Under the pieces are notes generated by a model. The model made no database searches and was not told the DNA's origin. It saw only the letters and a program-made list of their open reading frames with translations. This document shows, piece by piece, positions 1 through 11,718 of a stretch of 64,000 bases of DNA. Position numbers and translations under genes: made by a program. Position 1 is the stretch's first letter. Every line of letters starts with the position of its first letter. Location: assembly GCA_049999725.1 (NCBI GenBank), contig JBNGIS010020409.1:46385-110384 (forward strand). Reading direction: 5' to 3'. The stretch comes from Haplomitrium mnioides (Eukaryota; Marchantiophyta; Haplomitriopsida; Calobryales).

Positions 1-1686
1 TGTGATGATCGACGTGTCGGGCTTCTGTATAGGAGTGGTGCTCAATCAATTGGATGAGAAAGGATGAGATCATCCCATTTATTTTGCAAGTAGGTTTTTG
101 CCCACCGTAGAGAATAATTATTCCGCCACTGATCGAGAGGCATTAGAAATCATCTACGCCTTGAAGAAATTCAAGCACTACCTTCTCTATTATAAGGTGA
201 TCTTTCACATTGATCACAATGCGCTGAAGTATATGGTAAACAAACCTGATGTGACGGGGAGGATTGCAAGGTGGATGCTTCTCTTACATGAGTTCAATTT
301 TGAGGTGCGGATTAAGCAAGGAAACGCACATAGCAATGCTGATTTCTTCTCTAGAATCGACGGGCCGATCAATGAGGAAGGAGTGACTGATGCTTATCTA
401 GATGAAGATCTATTCTCCATTCCAAGCCGGTAGGCCGACAGATTATACTGATATCATCAAGTTTCTTCTGTCTGCCCAAGTACTGACAGGCAGTAATAAG
501 GAGGAAACAGCAGTCTTCCTCTAAAAAAATGAAGCTGTATCTTATGGTGAAGGGAGTGTTGCACAAACACGGTCTGGGTGGTATGTTCGGAGATGTCTGG
601 AGCGAGACCAAGCCACAATGGTGATGCAAGCGTTGCACGGAGAAGTAGTAGGAGGCCATTTTACAACTAAAACCACAGTGAGAAAAGTGTTGGATGCAGG
701 TTATTGGTGGCTGACTTTGCACAAGGATGTGCATTTCTTTGTGAAGAGATGCAATGCCTATCAAAGAACAGGGAAGCCCGCAACCAACCAACATTACTTG
801 TTAATTCCAATCATTCTACTGGCACCATTCAAAAAATGGGGCATAAACTTTATCAGGCCTATAGCACCATCCACCCGAAGGAGGAACCGATATATCCTAT
901 TGGCCACCAATTATGCTACCAAATGGGTCGAGGCAAGAGCAACCCAAAAGGATGATGCAAAGATAGTGGTGACCTTCTTGTATGAATAAATGTTCTACAG
1001 ATTCGGAGCGCCATTGGAATTAGTGAGTGACCTGGGTAAGCTTTTTGTCAATTAGGTGATTAAGGATTTGACAAATAAATATCTAATCAAGAACAGATGA
1101 ATGACGACTTACCACTCAAAGGCCAATAAGCTAACCAAGAGAGCCAATGGAATCATGGGGAGGATTCTTAGCAAGACAGTATCCAAAAAAAGGTTTGACT
1201 AGGATCTCAAGTTGCTCACAATGACTTATGCGCACAACTTGGCTCACAAGACCACGACGGAGCATTGTTCTTATTTTCTTGTCTGCAGGTAACACTCATT
1301 GCTACAGGTGGAATTTGAGGTGCCAATGAGGAAGGTGCTAGCGAGAGAGAGGCTAGCAAAGGAACCGACCAGGAGAGAGCGATTGTACCAGCTGGAGGAG
1401 TTGGAGGAAAGCCGAGAGCAAGCGTGCGACCGAGTGAAACACCAGCAAAAGTTGAGGAAGGGGCAACATGAAAAGTGGCTGAAGCCAATGGATGTTCACA
1501 AGGGAGATTTGGTGCATTTCCTAGGGAAGCTGCACACAAGATGGATGGAACCTTTTGTTCTCACCAAGCTACATCAGAATGGGTCCACGGAGATAACGAC
1601 CTTGGAGGGTGATAAAATCACGAATCGAAACCATTTCGATTGCCTCAAGAGATATACAGTAGAGGAGGAAGATGAAGGAGGCCAAT
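1..1686 (+). pseudogene. pol: Ty3/gypsy element 1, 3' part of pol (RNase H, integrase), degenerate
   Basis: This is the end of a retrotransposon polyprotein that enters from the left of the window. Positions 1-430 encode the RNase H domain; the stretch YALKKFKHYLLYYKVIFHID is typical of Ty3 elements. An in-frame TGA at about 64 and a stop at 431 break it. Positions 540-990 hold the HHCC zinc-binding region (HFTTKTTVRK, then RCNAYQ) and the start of the integrase core. There the first catalytic Asp is replaced by Asn (WGINFIRPI). The second core segment (SDLGKLFVN) and the C-terminal domain (1299-1686, ending EEDEGGQ) follow, with further stops. A polypurine tract and LTR lie just downstream. 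It is certainly non-functional; the family resembles plant gypsy elements also present on the minus strand of this window. Confidence 0.9.
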
Positions 1687-1836
1687 GATGGCTCAAGAAG
1701 AGGGCTAAGGTATGTATAGGATAGATGGCTAGGGGGTTGTACCATATGTCAATATGCTCATCCGTGTAGAAGCAACTGAAGACACTGACATGAACAATGT
1801 TGAGAGAGAAGAGTGCTCACAGGTTGCTTCTCAATT

Positions 1837-1846
1837 AGAAGGGGAG
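1837..1846 (+). promoter_or_regulatory. Polypurine tract of gypsy element 1
   Basis: The purine run AGAAGGGGAG lies 3 bases before the LTR start (TGTGAGCCGG). In LTR retrotransposons this tract primes plus-strand DNA synthesis. Its position confirms that the following repeat is the 3' LTR. Confidence 0.65.
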
Positions 1847-1849
1847 CTA

Positions 1850-4456
1850 TGTGAGCCGGTGATTTGAGGCACTAGTAAGAAATCGGAGAAATCAGAAGCA
1901 TCATCGGAGAAGTTCTCTGCTTCTAAAGCGTGGAGATACTCCAAAGGCATCAGGGTATCCTAGATCGGTGATAAGTAGAGGGTATCATTCAGCCAGTGTT
2001 TGGAAGGTCATTGGAACGCAGCAATTCGGACTAGGATGGTGGAAGGACGGGACACTCTCTAGAGATGTGGTGAGAAGGCTCGTGATGAGGCTAAGAAGGA
2101 AGCAACTTAAGAATTGGATGATGGAGGGCCAGATAAAGAAGATCAGGGGGATTGAAGAGGAATCAACGGACCGACGTCAAGGAAGAAGAGCTTAAGGTAA
2201 GGCAAGGGGCTCCATTGATTATTCTTGACTATCGGTATAGTGGCAGAGCTCGATGGTGAAGAAGAAGGGAAGGCACTCCCAACACGACCAGCATTGAAGG
2301 ATTGGAAGGAGAATGAATGATGCGTCAATCGTCGGAAGGCAGCGACGACACCAGAGGGATCAGTGGATCAGTAGATCAATCACGTGTTAGCAGGCCTCAT
2401 CAGGGTCCAAGCAGATTTCGGTCTTCTGAAAGTCTTTCTCCTATCGGAGCTCGGTTGGTTGCATCGGGGTTGGTCAAAGCATGGGGGTTGACTGTACCAC
2501 CTCGGTACTTTTTCAATGGGCATGGCAATCCAACTTCTACTTGGAAGACAACTGTGGGCGGCGCTCTATCAGGAGGAGTCAATTATCAAGGTTGACCACC
2601 AAGAAAGACCATTGGAGCTGCCGTTCGTTTATCAGGGTCTGCCGTCGCCTATGGGGTCTAATAGGGCTTATCGAGTCTTCCTTGGTTTCTTCTAACAAGT
2701 TCTATTGGTTCTATAGGCTTGGCCGAGCATCGAGTTTGCACCAATCCTATCTTCATCAAATCATTCTTTTTGCGTTGAGTTCACCTCTCACCAGGGTCAG
2801 GTCAGCTATTGGTTTCAATTGATCCTATTGAGGTGTCCTAATACTCTTCATCGGGCCCAGGCCATTCCTATCTCTATCGGCTGGCCGACCTATGTTCTTC
2901 GAAGTAACTTATCGGTTTATTTGTTACGGATCATCTCATTGGGCATTTCTTATCAAATCAACTCACCGAAGAGCCGATCATCAATCTTATCGAGACACGT
3001 GTTGTCTTCTGAGCACTTGTGTAGGTGGTGAAGTTAAGCAAGGCACTCACCACCCTCAGATGGAAAAATTTTCAAACATGAAGGGTTAGGATTCATTGCA
3101 AGCGAGGAGGAAACAGACAAGCTGGAGTATAGATAGTCTTCACGTGATTGAGATAGGGGAGAGCATGTTGAGGAGGCATGGAAGTGTACAAGTTGTGCGT
3201 TGATGCTCGGTCAACGATGCCGATCATACATTGTGATTGAAGTCTTGAACTTGAAGTTAGCAATACGATTTAACAAAGAGTGGATGTGTACCAGGGCGTG
3301 CGCAGATGCATTGTGAAGACACTGCGAGTCTTGAGGTTGAGGGGTCTATCAGGAGGTGTCATTGAAAATCTTGTGCAAGGGGATAGGGAGGGACATGGTG
3401 CATGCTCTGTGGTCCTTTGGTTGAAGCAAGTGTACTTGCGTTCAGGGGCCAAAGGAGTGGAGGTGGACTGGAGGGGTGCCGAGAATCGCTGAGCGAGAGA
3501 TTCTAGAGGCTCACGCGATCTATGTGAACTTATTTTGGAGGGTGGACCAACGTTCAGAGGTGAATCAATACTCAAATGAGAAGTAAGTGCATTCGGCCTG
3601 GACTTGTGAGTCTTGATTGCACAGAGGATTTCACCCCAGTAACATCAGAAGGGTGTTTTTGGTTCGTATTTCAAAGGGAAACCGAAGGCAAGGGGTGGCT
3701 GCATTAGTGCCCGCGCATTGCGGAGAAGATCTGGTTGAGGTTTCGGGTGGAGTGTGTTCAGCAGCCGAGAGGACTGTCTTCCAGGGGTGGAAGTTAATTG
3801 ATTCTCTTCCAAGCTTGCGAAGTTGAATCCAAGTCCCTCTAAAACGGAGGGTATAAACTAGCGGTGATGTGTGCATGAGTAGGCGGGCCGAAGTGTGAAG
3901 CGTTGCAGAGTGGAGACTCAAGTGGTGTCTAGAGTCGTTGGCCGATGGTGCCTTGCGCTTCTGTCGAACACATATTGTAGATTTGTTTATATGCTTTGTA
4001 GTAGAGTTGTGAATTAGTCTTAGAAGCATCATAGAGCAGATAGAGAGTGCGTTGAGAGTATAATAAGGGTGCTACAATAGCTAGCCCCTGTTTATTTTTG
4101 GTGCACAAGTGTGTCTTGCTCTTCAGAGCAGTCTAGTAAGTATTATTCTCTTTAAAATGGTGTAGATATAATGGATTGAAAACAGTTTTCAAGCCGAAAT
4201 GAATGACTGTCAGAAAGATAAGATATGAGTGGGTCCAATCTTGGCTTGGGGTTATGCATGAGGAGAAAAAGTGGGATGTGGTTCCTTGTGTGAGCGTTGA
4301 GTGAATGCAACGTCAAGCAACTCACGATCGTTAGTACGTGAAAGGGATAAATTGAACTCTGAGGTTGTCTTATAAAAGGCCTTATTTGAACCGTGTCATT
4401 CCTATTCCTTAAGAGTAAGCTCTTCGTGAGCTAAGGTCCCAGAAAAAGGCACAACA
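1850..4456 (+). mobile_element. 3' LTR of gypsy element 1 (2.6 kb)
   Basis: The sequence matches the LTR at 11719-14586 over its whole length. It begins TGTGAGCCGGTGATTTGAGG and ends near GGCACAACA, equivalent to the GGGCGCGACA end of the other copy. Shared blocks include the start, the segment near 2510-2600 about a favoured GGC-rich stretch, and the promoter block near 4371. It contains no real gene; short reading frames inside it are chance. The 5' partner lies outside the window, so target duplication cannot be checked. Confidence 0.85.
4371..4379 (+). promoter_or_regulatory. TATA box of LTR 1
   Basis: TATAAAAGG lies about 80 bp before the LTR end and is conserved as TATAAAAGG at 14502 and CATAAAAGG at 18265. 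This is the expected place for the promoter driving the retroelement transcript. Confidence 0.6.
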
Positions 4457-5076
4457 AAATATTTTATTAAAACCTCACACTATGGTGAATACACTACATT
4501 CATCAAAAATTAAATTACACATATATTTTTTATGAAAAAAATTATATACAAATGTGGATGTCTTTTCGGGTATGGACTTTGAACATGACTTTGAGCGTCA
4601 AAGCTGTTAAATCCTCTGCAAGCATACAATAAAGCTTTGCACGCATGGACTTTGAGCTAGAACCCTAAAGCCCAAGTGCGCCAAGACTCTAAACAAGAAC
4701 CCCAAAGCCTATGCACATATAGACTTTGAACAAGAACGCTTTGGCTTATGTGTGTAGAGACTCTCAACAAGAACCCTAAAGCTCATGTGCGCATAGACTC
4801 CAAATGAGAACTAGAAAGCTTTTGTGTGCATAGACTCTAAACAAGAACATAAAGCATGAGTGGCCAAAGATTGGAAGAGTTCATGTGTTATTGTGTGCAT
4901 AGACTCCAAACCATTCTTATACTAGCAATTGACTCCAAACCATTCTTAGGTGTACCAAATTGAGTCATGATGAAAATACTTGAAATGGATTAAGAGTGCA
5001 ACAAGTTGAAACTTTGGCAAATTAAACTTTGTAAGAAAAATATTTTATTAATAAAACAATTTTTTCAAATAGATGA
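4457..5076. repeat. Spacer with tandem GCGCATAGACT-type minisatellite
   Basis: This AT-rich stretch follows the LTR and holds a degenerate tandem array at about 4560-4920. The unit is roughly 35 bp, of the form GTGCGCATAGACTCTAAACA followed by AGAACCCTAAAGC. The core is related to the palindrome CTATGCGCGCATAG that recurs in the introns and exons of the neighbouring genes. No gene is visible here. The minus-strand gene ends at its right edge. Confidence 0.7.
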
Positions 5077-6424
5077 TTAGGTTCTATCCTCCTTGGGAGG
5101 AATTGTCTCATTCAAATCCAAAGGCTGAGCATGTGCAGCAGCTAGAGAGTCTTGTCGAGACTTTTCAGTCCCAGATATTGCAACAGAATCACCAATAGCA
5201 CCTATAGTACCAGGAGGAACATGTTCCTTATAGTATGCATAAACTATCTATGACTCAGTCACATCAAATGGCAAGGAAGCCATCTCCAAAACCCTCTGAG
5301 GAATGTAGATAGACTGATGTCTATCATATTCTACCGCGATGTAGTTTGGCATCAGCTTTAAAGCACAGGCAAGGCCTGTGCCCAACCCAGAGCAAAGATC
5401 TAAGATCCAATCCTACTCTGTTGACAAATGGTCAATGAAAAAATTGTAAAGCGCCTCCAGCTTTTGATAAACATTGACAAGAGCATCATCTCTTGGGTGT
5501 TTAAGTTTGGTAGAAACCGCAAGACAACTAAAAACACTACGCATGATTTGCCGAAGAAGTCTAGTCATAAGAGCAGGTTGCAAATTAAAAAGCCTCATGC
5601 TCCTCTTCCCTTCTTTTGTCCACTAGCCCACATTCTAATATTTGTGGGCATGTGCAATTCAGGGACTACTAGAATGATGAATGTTGCTCTTGTCCTTGTA
5701 AAAAGAAAAATAAACAAAGTAAACATTGCAACCAAAGTGCAAGAAAAGTAAAAAAAAGAAATTAAAAACTAAAAAATCAAAGAAAAACTTACCATATGTC
5801 ATGGTCAATTGCACAGCAAACTTCCAAAAGGGCATTCTCAATGATGCCAAACTGTTGCAATGAGTGTATAATAAAAAAGACCAAAAATCGGATGTTGTAA
5901 TTGCGGCAAAAGATTTTTGAAACCATGTCAAAAATGTCATCTTTTGAAAATGGTTCAGAATCATCATGCATGCATTCCTTAAGATTGTAATTGTAAGGAA
6001 TATTCGCAATAGCTAAAGTGAAACACCTAGGTTTCACCAAGCCCTTCAACTGTAGAGTGCTAGCCTCCTCGTGGACTTGGTAAAATGCCAAGTTGAGACT
6101 ATCAACATAGGACATTAAGTCCTCGTCCTCATCTCTCACAACTTCTTCAATTGTAAGAGATGCAACACCGCTTTGCTGGCTTGATTTCCACTCTCTAGCC
6201 TTTTGGCAATGAAGAAGGCCAGCTGGAGGATAGGAAACAAGAGTGGGAGGCTGGTCTTGATCTTTTGGGGCTTCTTCGACCCATGATCTTTTTCGACCTT
6301 TTGCAGCTGCTGTCAATTTTTTAGCCAACTCACGTTTGAAAGTTTTATCCCCCTACACAAAAAAAAATAGAAAACATTAGAGGGAGATAGAAACAAATTA
6401 TATGCTAGAGAGGGACACTCAATT

Positions 6425-6510
6425 TCATGCTTGCATTCCAAGTGCGCAATGACTTTGCAGTCCTTGCGCGCTTGGACTGCAAAGCCCATCCACGCATGGA
6501 CCCTAAAACT
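6425..6510. repeat. Intron repeat cluster with TGCGCGC core
   Basis: Within the intron between exons 2 and 3 of the minus-strand gene there are three to four imperfect units built on GTCCTTGCGCGCTTGGACT. They resemble the arrays at 4560 and 8105. Confidence 0.55.
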
Positions 6511-8104
6511 ATTTTATAAAAACAAATGACAACTTAAAATAAACTCATTGCAACTCCCTAGAAATGAATGTGATGTAAAAAATAGAACTTACCAAAAACG
6601 TCTCGAAGCTTGAATAGAAAGCAGCCATCTTGGACTCCTCAGTGTAGAGAGGGTACTCCTCTCTTACCTCCTCCCAAGTGCTACAGTAAACCTCTGAACA
6701 AGAACTTTTAACCACAACATCCAAAACTTTATGTCTCTCTGGCTCTTGAGACATTTCGTCCATTGAAAGCTCTTCGGCTTCCACCCGCTTCAAAATTGAA
6801 ATCTTTACTTCATCAAGAAGACTCTGAAGGGACCTCCAAAGTGTCCACTTCATGTCCTCTATTCTCAGAGATCCCTTGGCCTTTGGCTTATAGCCTTTGA
6901 CTGTATTCTTCTCCCACATTTCAAAAATGCTACGTTGTAGATCATAGAGCTCTCCACTTCTTAATGCTAGTTGGAACTAGTTGTCCTAAGAAGCTACGGT
7001 CTTCTTAAGTATGGACTTGGGCGTTATCTCCAAGGTTTCCAACACCAACTCTCTTGTCAATTTTTGGGATGACACCATCCCGTTCTTGACACATCTTTGA
7101 TGCCAATATTCAACCTTTTGAATGGAGGTCATTTCTTGCCTATACCTTTGGTTGTAGTTGTCATCAGTAGCAAAAATACACACCTCTGTTGGTGTAAGGC
7201 CTACGTAGACAGAACAATTGTAGAGCGATAATGACAAATTCTTTGATCTATATTTTGTGATTAATAGTTGCCTTGCTGCATCATTGTGATTGCCTTGTGC
7301 AATCTCGTAGTGATACTTGTGAGGGTTCTTAATATCAAACTTTGACTTGCCTTTTAAGCCACATTTTGGGTCAACAACAACAATGAAAAAACTATGTGCA
7401 TACTTGTTTGTGAGCATTCTCTTCGCTAGAAGCTCAACAAAATCCTCGTTCAGCCTTCTTATCTAGAATGGACCCCAGTTGTCCACTCCAAGTTTAGGCA
7501 GATTCAAATTCTCTAGCCTTATTGTGATTGTTTCTTCATGGATTCTACATCGTTGGATTGCAGACTATCTTATTTGTTTTTGTCTTCCTGAGACATTGCC
7601 TGAGGGTCCACCTGCTCCCTTTCCTAGAAAGTTCACAACCCCTTGTGGGATTGCCTTTCTGCTCTTGATGTTGGAGCCCGAAGTTGCTCTAGATCTGATT
7701 CCCTCCCCAAGTTGCTTAGTGATGAAGGTGAAGGGGCAGTTGAAGATGACTTTGTTGTAGATTCCAAGGGGGCTGGCTCCTCCTCCATGATTGGTGCTGG
7801 AACATGCTTTTTCTTCTTGGCAACCGGTTTCTTCTTTTTTGGAGCCTCAGGTGGCTCAACCTCCTTCCTTTTCTTTTGGGCAGAAGGGCCTATCGCGTGA
7901 ATTGAGAATATTGTTGCGCTCGGATGCAACACTAGTTGTGGAATATTGATGCCCTGCTTGGGCTTCAGAGTCTTGATATGGATGGCCAATTTAATAAAGT
8001 CTTGCTTGACGCGCTTTGCGTCTTTGTAGCTATCCACGAAATCTGCCAAAAACTAAGTGAACTAAAAGCAAAACAAAAAATAGTTAAACATAAGTACAAG
8101 TGTA

Positions 8105-8290
8105 AGACTCGACATTCCCTGCACGCAGGGACTCTAATAACATTACGCGCTTGCATTGCACAAGGGAGTCCATGCACGAATAGACGATAAGAGTCCCTAT
8201 GCGCAAGGACTCCGAAGTCCATACATCCATGGACTTGGGAGTCCAAGAGCGCAAAGACTCCCAAGTCCTTGCGCGCATGGACTCCTTAGG
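8105..8290. repeat. Intron repeat cluster, TGCGCGCATGGACTC type
   Basis: The first visible intron of the minus-strand gene carries about seven imperfect units such as CCTTGCGCGCATGGACTCC and CCTATGCGCAAGGACTCC, mostly 25-30 bp apart. Inverted pairs occur (AAGTCC... GGACTT), so hairpins are possible. The core matches the other arrays of this unit. Confidence 0.7.
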
Positions 8291-8758
8291 AGTTACGACT
8301 TAGTAAAAAAGAAACAAAAGAAAATGGATTTTCAGAATTTACCTTGCCATCTTCCTTTGCGACCTAAAGATGCTTTACAAAAATGTTCTTCTCTTTCATT
8401 TTGGAAAAAGAAAATCGTTTGTGATTTGCACAGTAGAGGGTAATTGCATCTTGGGACTACACAAGCAGCCCGATGTTGTCTTTCTTGCCTTCTCGGATCA
8501 TGGTGATTTGGACCAGTAGACCCAAATTGAAATTTTCAGTTTCACCAGCAAAAAGGTAAAGATGTTGATCCGGGTCTTTCAAAGAACAGTAATCAACTAG
8601 CCAACTTCACTCTAGTTTTTCAAGCTCTAGAGCCTTGACAACATCCAAATACTTGTATGGCTTTGTTTGAGAAGGGCCGGAAACATTTTCCTTGAGATGC
8701 TATTCTCAAGATGCTAGAGACAGGTCGAATTGGAGGTAAGAAATGTAATGAACAAAAG

Positions 8759-9158
8759 NNNNNNNNNNNNNNNNNNNNNNNNNNNNNNNNNNNNNNNNNN
8801 NNNNNNNNNNNNNNNNNNNNNNNNNNNNNNNNNNNNNNNNNNNNNNNNNNNNNNNNNNNNNNNNNNNNNNNNNNNNNNNNNNNNNNNNNNNNNNNNNNNN
8901 NNNNNNNNNNNNNNNNNNNNNNNNNNNNNNNNNNNNNNNNNNNNNNNNNNNNNNNNNNNNNNNNNNNNNNNNNNNNNNNNNNNNNNNNNNNNNNNNNNNN
9001 NNNNNNNNNNNNNNNNNNNNNNNNNNNNNNNNNNNNNNNNNNNNNNNNNNNNNNNNNNNNNNNNNNNNNNNNNNNNNNNNNNNNNNNNNNNNNNNNNNNN
9101 NNNNNNNNNNNNNNNNNNNNNNNNNNNNNNNNNNNNNNNNNNNNNNNNNNNNNNNNNN
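8759..9158. other. Assembly gap of 400 N
   Basis: Exactly 400 unknown bases separate the visible starts of the two divergent genes. The length is probably a placeholder. Any shared promoter and the first exon(s) of the minus-strand gene would fall here. Confidence 0.95.
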
Positions 9159-9248
9159 AAAAACACATCTTTTAAGTGTGTTATAAGAGGTTCATAATAT
9201 TTGTTAAAATAATTCCTTGAAGTACTTGATTTTTAGATAGCCTTTTCA

Positions 9249-11007
9249 ATGGTTGGAGTTTTTAAAGGCAAGAAGAGGTTGCAGTTTCAAGATTCATCTT
9301 CACAAAAAAATGTTCCTTCTGATAAGCAGGTTGACATTTGTTCAAATGGCAGTTATTTGGAGGTAAGTGATGAAGTACCAAAAGCATCAAGTAAGATTTC
9401 GAGTATATTGAGGAAAAAGATGACTTCTGTTGAATCAGATAGCTCCGCTCAAAAAGATTGAGAAGCAGAACTCCATGCGCACATAGGATCAGAAACTCAA
9501 CCCTATGCGCGCATAGGGTCAAGGAGTGAATCCAATGTGTGTATAGGATTAATGACTGAACAACTTGCACGCAAAGGATCAAAGAGGGAGCTTAGTGCTC
9601 GTAGAGAATTCAAGAAACAATCTTCATCCAGCACAAAATCTTTGTTTCCCTTCAAGCGGTCAAAGTTGAATCTTTCTTCTAAGTATTCCAAAATATATGA
9701 AAAAAAAGTTCAACACAAAAATTCCAGACAGTTGTAGATCTTTTTCTGTCCACATGTGGGGGAGACTTCGATATTCATGATGAAAGTGTGTTTGTTGAGA
9801 ACACAAAAAACATACAATGTGTGGACAATTTTAATTTTAGAGATGAGCCACTCTCCCCGATAGCACCACTCAAACAATGACTGATTTTGTTTCAAGTTGC
9901 ACCTCATAAAGAGATTGGGACATCTGAAACAAACCCAATTCTTTTGGAGGAGTTCTCACACGATAGTCTAGAAAATGATTCTAGCAAAGAGTCTCAATCA
10001 ATCAACATTTCTTTGGAGTTATTGCCAAGGGCACTGATTTTATTACAAAAAACATTTCCTTCTAATCGAGATATTGATCAAGATTCGGTTTCGGAATGGT
10101 GCAGTTCTCTCAATCTCCAAGAAGAAACTCATCTCTTAAAAATATCTTGCGATGGAACAAACAATGTTTATGATGATAACCAAGATCTTTAGGATTCGCT
10201 TACGGACCAAATTGTATAGCACAACATAAGAATTCTTTGTTTCGGCCAAAACCCAAATGGGTAAACACCTTACGCAAAACTTCTTAGAAGAAAGTCCATC
10301 ATGATGAGACCTTTGTGAAAAAAAAATTCGATCCAATGTCAATTTCTAAATTGAAGAGAATTTCTTGTTGTTTAAATAATTGCTTGTCGTTATGTAAGAC
10401 GAATTTTTTGAAAACTATTAGAGAAACGTACTTTCGACCAAGCATAAGGAATTGAGATATCACACTGCAGTGAGCAATACCAAGGAAAGACTGTGATGTT
10501 GAAAATCGACTTACACTGCCTCATGGTACATTTGTCTATAGAAGAGCATTTAAATTAATATTAGCAGTAGAGAATGATAGAATCCAAAGGATTCAAAATC
10601 TCAAAAACGCGGATCCTAGAGGTATTTTTGGAAAAAGAGAGCTATCTACTAAAGGCATTTTTGTGCGTGAGTGGATGGACAATTTTTTCCAAGGACATTG
10701 CAAGAGAATGCCCACTCAAGAAGTGTACAACTTGGCCAATAATTTTACAAAATGGGAAGTTTATGACTACTACACAACTTATTTGAAAGAGAAAGATCCT
10801 CATTGTATTCTTAGTTTCTTTGGTTTTACCAAACATTGGAGAACTCATTTTCCAAATGTAAAAATTCAAAAACGCAATAGATTTGTTGTTTGTGAAACAT
10901 GCAAAGAAATAAAATCTTTGCGAGAAAAATCTCTCTTGGAGTCCGACAAAGGTAGCAAATTTTCTTCTCTTTTGAAACCTTTAGCTAATACATTCTCTTT
11001 TTTCTAG
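9249..11007 (+). pseudogene. DUF7869-like transposon protein, 5' half
   Basis: The visible start is MVGVFKGKKRLQF at 9249. One frame continues through a TGA at about 9459 to 9737, and an overlapping frame runs 9720-10192 as an acidic, Ser-rich region. From about 10200 a third frame shows a Cys cluster (CCLNNCLSLC), then FVREWMDNFFQGHCKRMP, a segment near KDPHCILSFFGFTKHWRTHF, and FVVCETCKEIKSL. This order (Cys cluster, CXXC before a charged region) is what I associate with proteins annotated DUF7869 in plants and animals. Coding similarity fades after about 10950, where GACAAAG/GTAGC could be a splice donor. The gene resumes at 18355 beyond a retrotransposon. Several stops and frameshifts are present. 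Function is unproven; a transposase-like role is inference. Confidence 0.6.
9477..9626 (+). repeat. In-frame 30-bp tandem repeat, five units
   Basis: Units start at 9477, 9507, 9537, 9567 and 9597, exactly 30 bp apart. The second is the clearest: GCGCGCATAGGGTCAAGGAG plus ten bases. Since 30 is a multiple of three, the array adds ten-residue repeats (YARIGSRSES and variants) to the N-terminal part of the DUF7869-like protein. The core is shared with the intronic arrays. Confidence 0.85.
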
Positions 11008-11718
11008 ACTCAAAGCCTAGTTCTAGAGATGTTATGTTTTTCTCAACTTACAGCCAAAAGATATTTTTCTTGGTGAAGTTATTTAGCAAAGAATATTTGA
11101 GTTGAATAGTTCTTAGCAAGTTGAGTTGTGAGAAGAGTGTCTATGCTTGCATAGACTCTATTGTTCTATATTTCAATTTTAGCCTTGTTTGCAATCGAAT
11201 AAAGCCACAAAATGAATTTGATTCTTGGTGGTGATCTTAGCCTTGCAACAAGTTTTATTTTTGTTCCTTTAAATGAAGAGGCATTGTAAAACAAAATTTG
11301 AAAGAATCGTTTTTGTTGTTCATAAATTCTATGCGCGCATAGGATTTGTTCTTGTTTCTTTTAAAATCAGTCGCAACAACAGTCACAACAAACCATGATA
11401 TTGGTGTTGTTTTATTGGTTCTATGTGCGCATACAATTAGTTGTTGTCTCTACTCATCCTAAACGCTTAGAGGATGTGTTCTAGCACCCTTTGTTTGTAA
11501 ATCTTGTTTTTTTCTTTTCCAAACAGATTTTCTTTTTTCAAAATGCCTAGAGATTTTTTTTAATCTTTTACAAAGTGTTTCGTTTCTACAATATCAAACA
11601 TTTCTTTAAAATGACTTGAATGTTTGTGGCAGCTTAGGTTGTGTTTTAAAGTTACAAGTACCGACATATGTTTTACTGAACTACTTTTATGTCCTTCGTG
11701 CTTTGTGATGATCCAGTC
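11008..11718 (+). other. Probable intron or non-coding remnant of DUF7869-like gene
   Basis: This AT-rich stretch lies between the last clear coding similarity and the retrotransposon insertion. It holds scattered single copies of the palindromic core (CTATGCTTGCATAG near 11143, CTATGCGCGCATAG near 11330, CTATGTGCGCATA near 11421). A pyrimidine tract ending CAAACAG near 11526 could be a splice acceptor. Its last bases appear to code in frame with the part after the insertion (see the CAGTC duplication). Confidence 0.5.
11714..11718 (+). other. Target-site duplication, left copy (CAGTC)
   Basis: CAGTC here precedes LTR 2 and recurs at 18350-18354 right after LTR 3. Five bases is the usual Ty3/gypsy duplication length. 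Removing the element and one copy gives an uninterrupted frame across the junction in the DUF7869-like gene. Confidence 0.75.

Larger units (their letters stand above)
5077..8699 (-). pseudogene. ParB-like / DNA methyltransferase-like gene relic, multi-exon
   Basis: I join four exons on consensus splice sites: 8699-8343 (donor AAG/GTAAAT), 8052-6593 (donor TTG/GTAAGT), 6352-5793 (donor ATG/GTAAGT) and 5694-5077. Exon 1 encodes an unrecognised conserved-looking domain (DPDQHLYLFAGETENFNLGL). Exon 2 has a Lys/Pro/Ser-rich linker, then a ParB-like segment at about 7470-6986 with YEIAQGNHNDAARQLL and LTPTEVCIFATDDN. Exon 3 has ANIPYNYNL, a candidate methyltransferase motif IV. Exon 4 has DWILDLCSGLGTG and AVEYD, a candidate SAM-binding motif I. 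Motif IV before motif I is the order of beta-class N4-cytosine/N6-adenine methyltransferases, and ParB plus such a domain is known from bacterial and phage proteins. At least seven stops and two frameshifts (near 7640 and 5600) disable it. The start probably lies in or beyond the gap. Domain calls are by eye. Confidence 0.6.

Noticed and set aside
369-794. 141-codon minus-strand frame
   Set aside because: It is the antisense of the integrase zinc-binding region of gypsy element 1.
2317-2822. Overlapping plus-strand frames inside LTR 1
   Set aside because: The equivalent positions in LTR 2 are interrupted, and LTRs of this type are not expected to code.
8620-9197. Long open frames across the gap on both strands
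   Set aside because: They are created by runs of N and carry no information.
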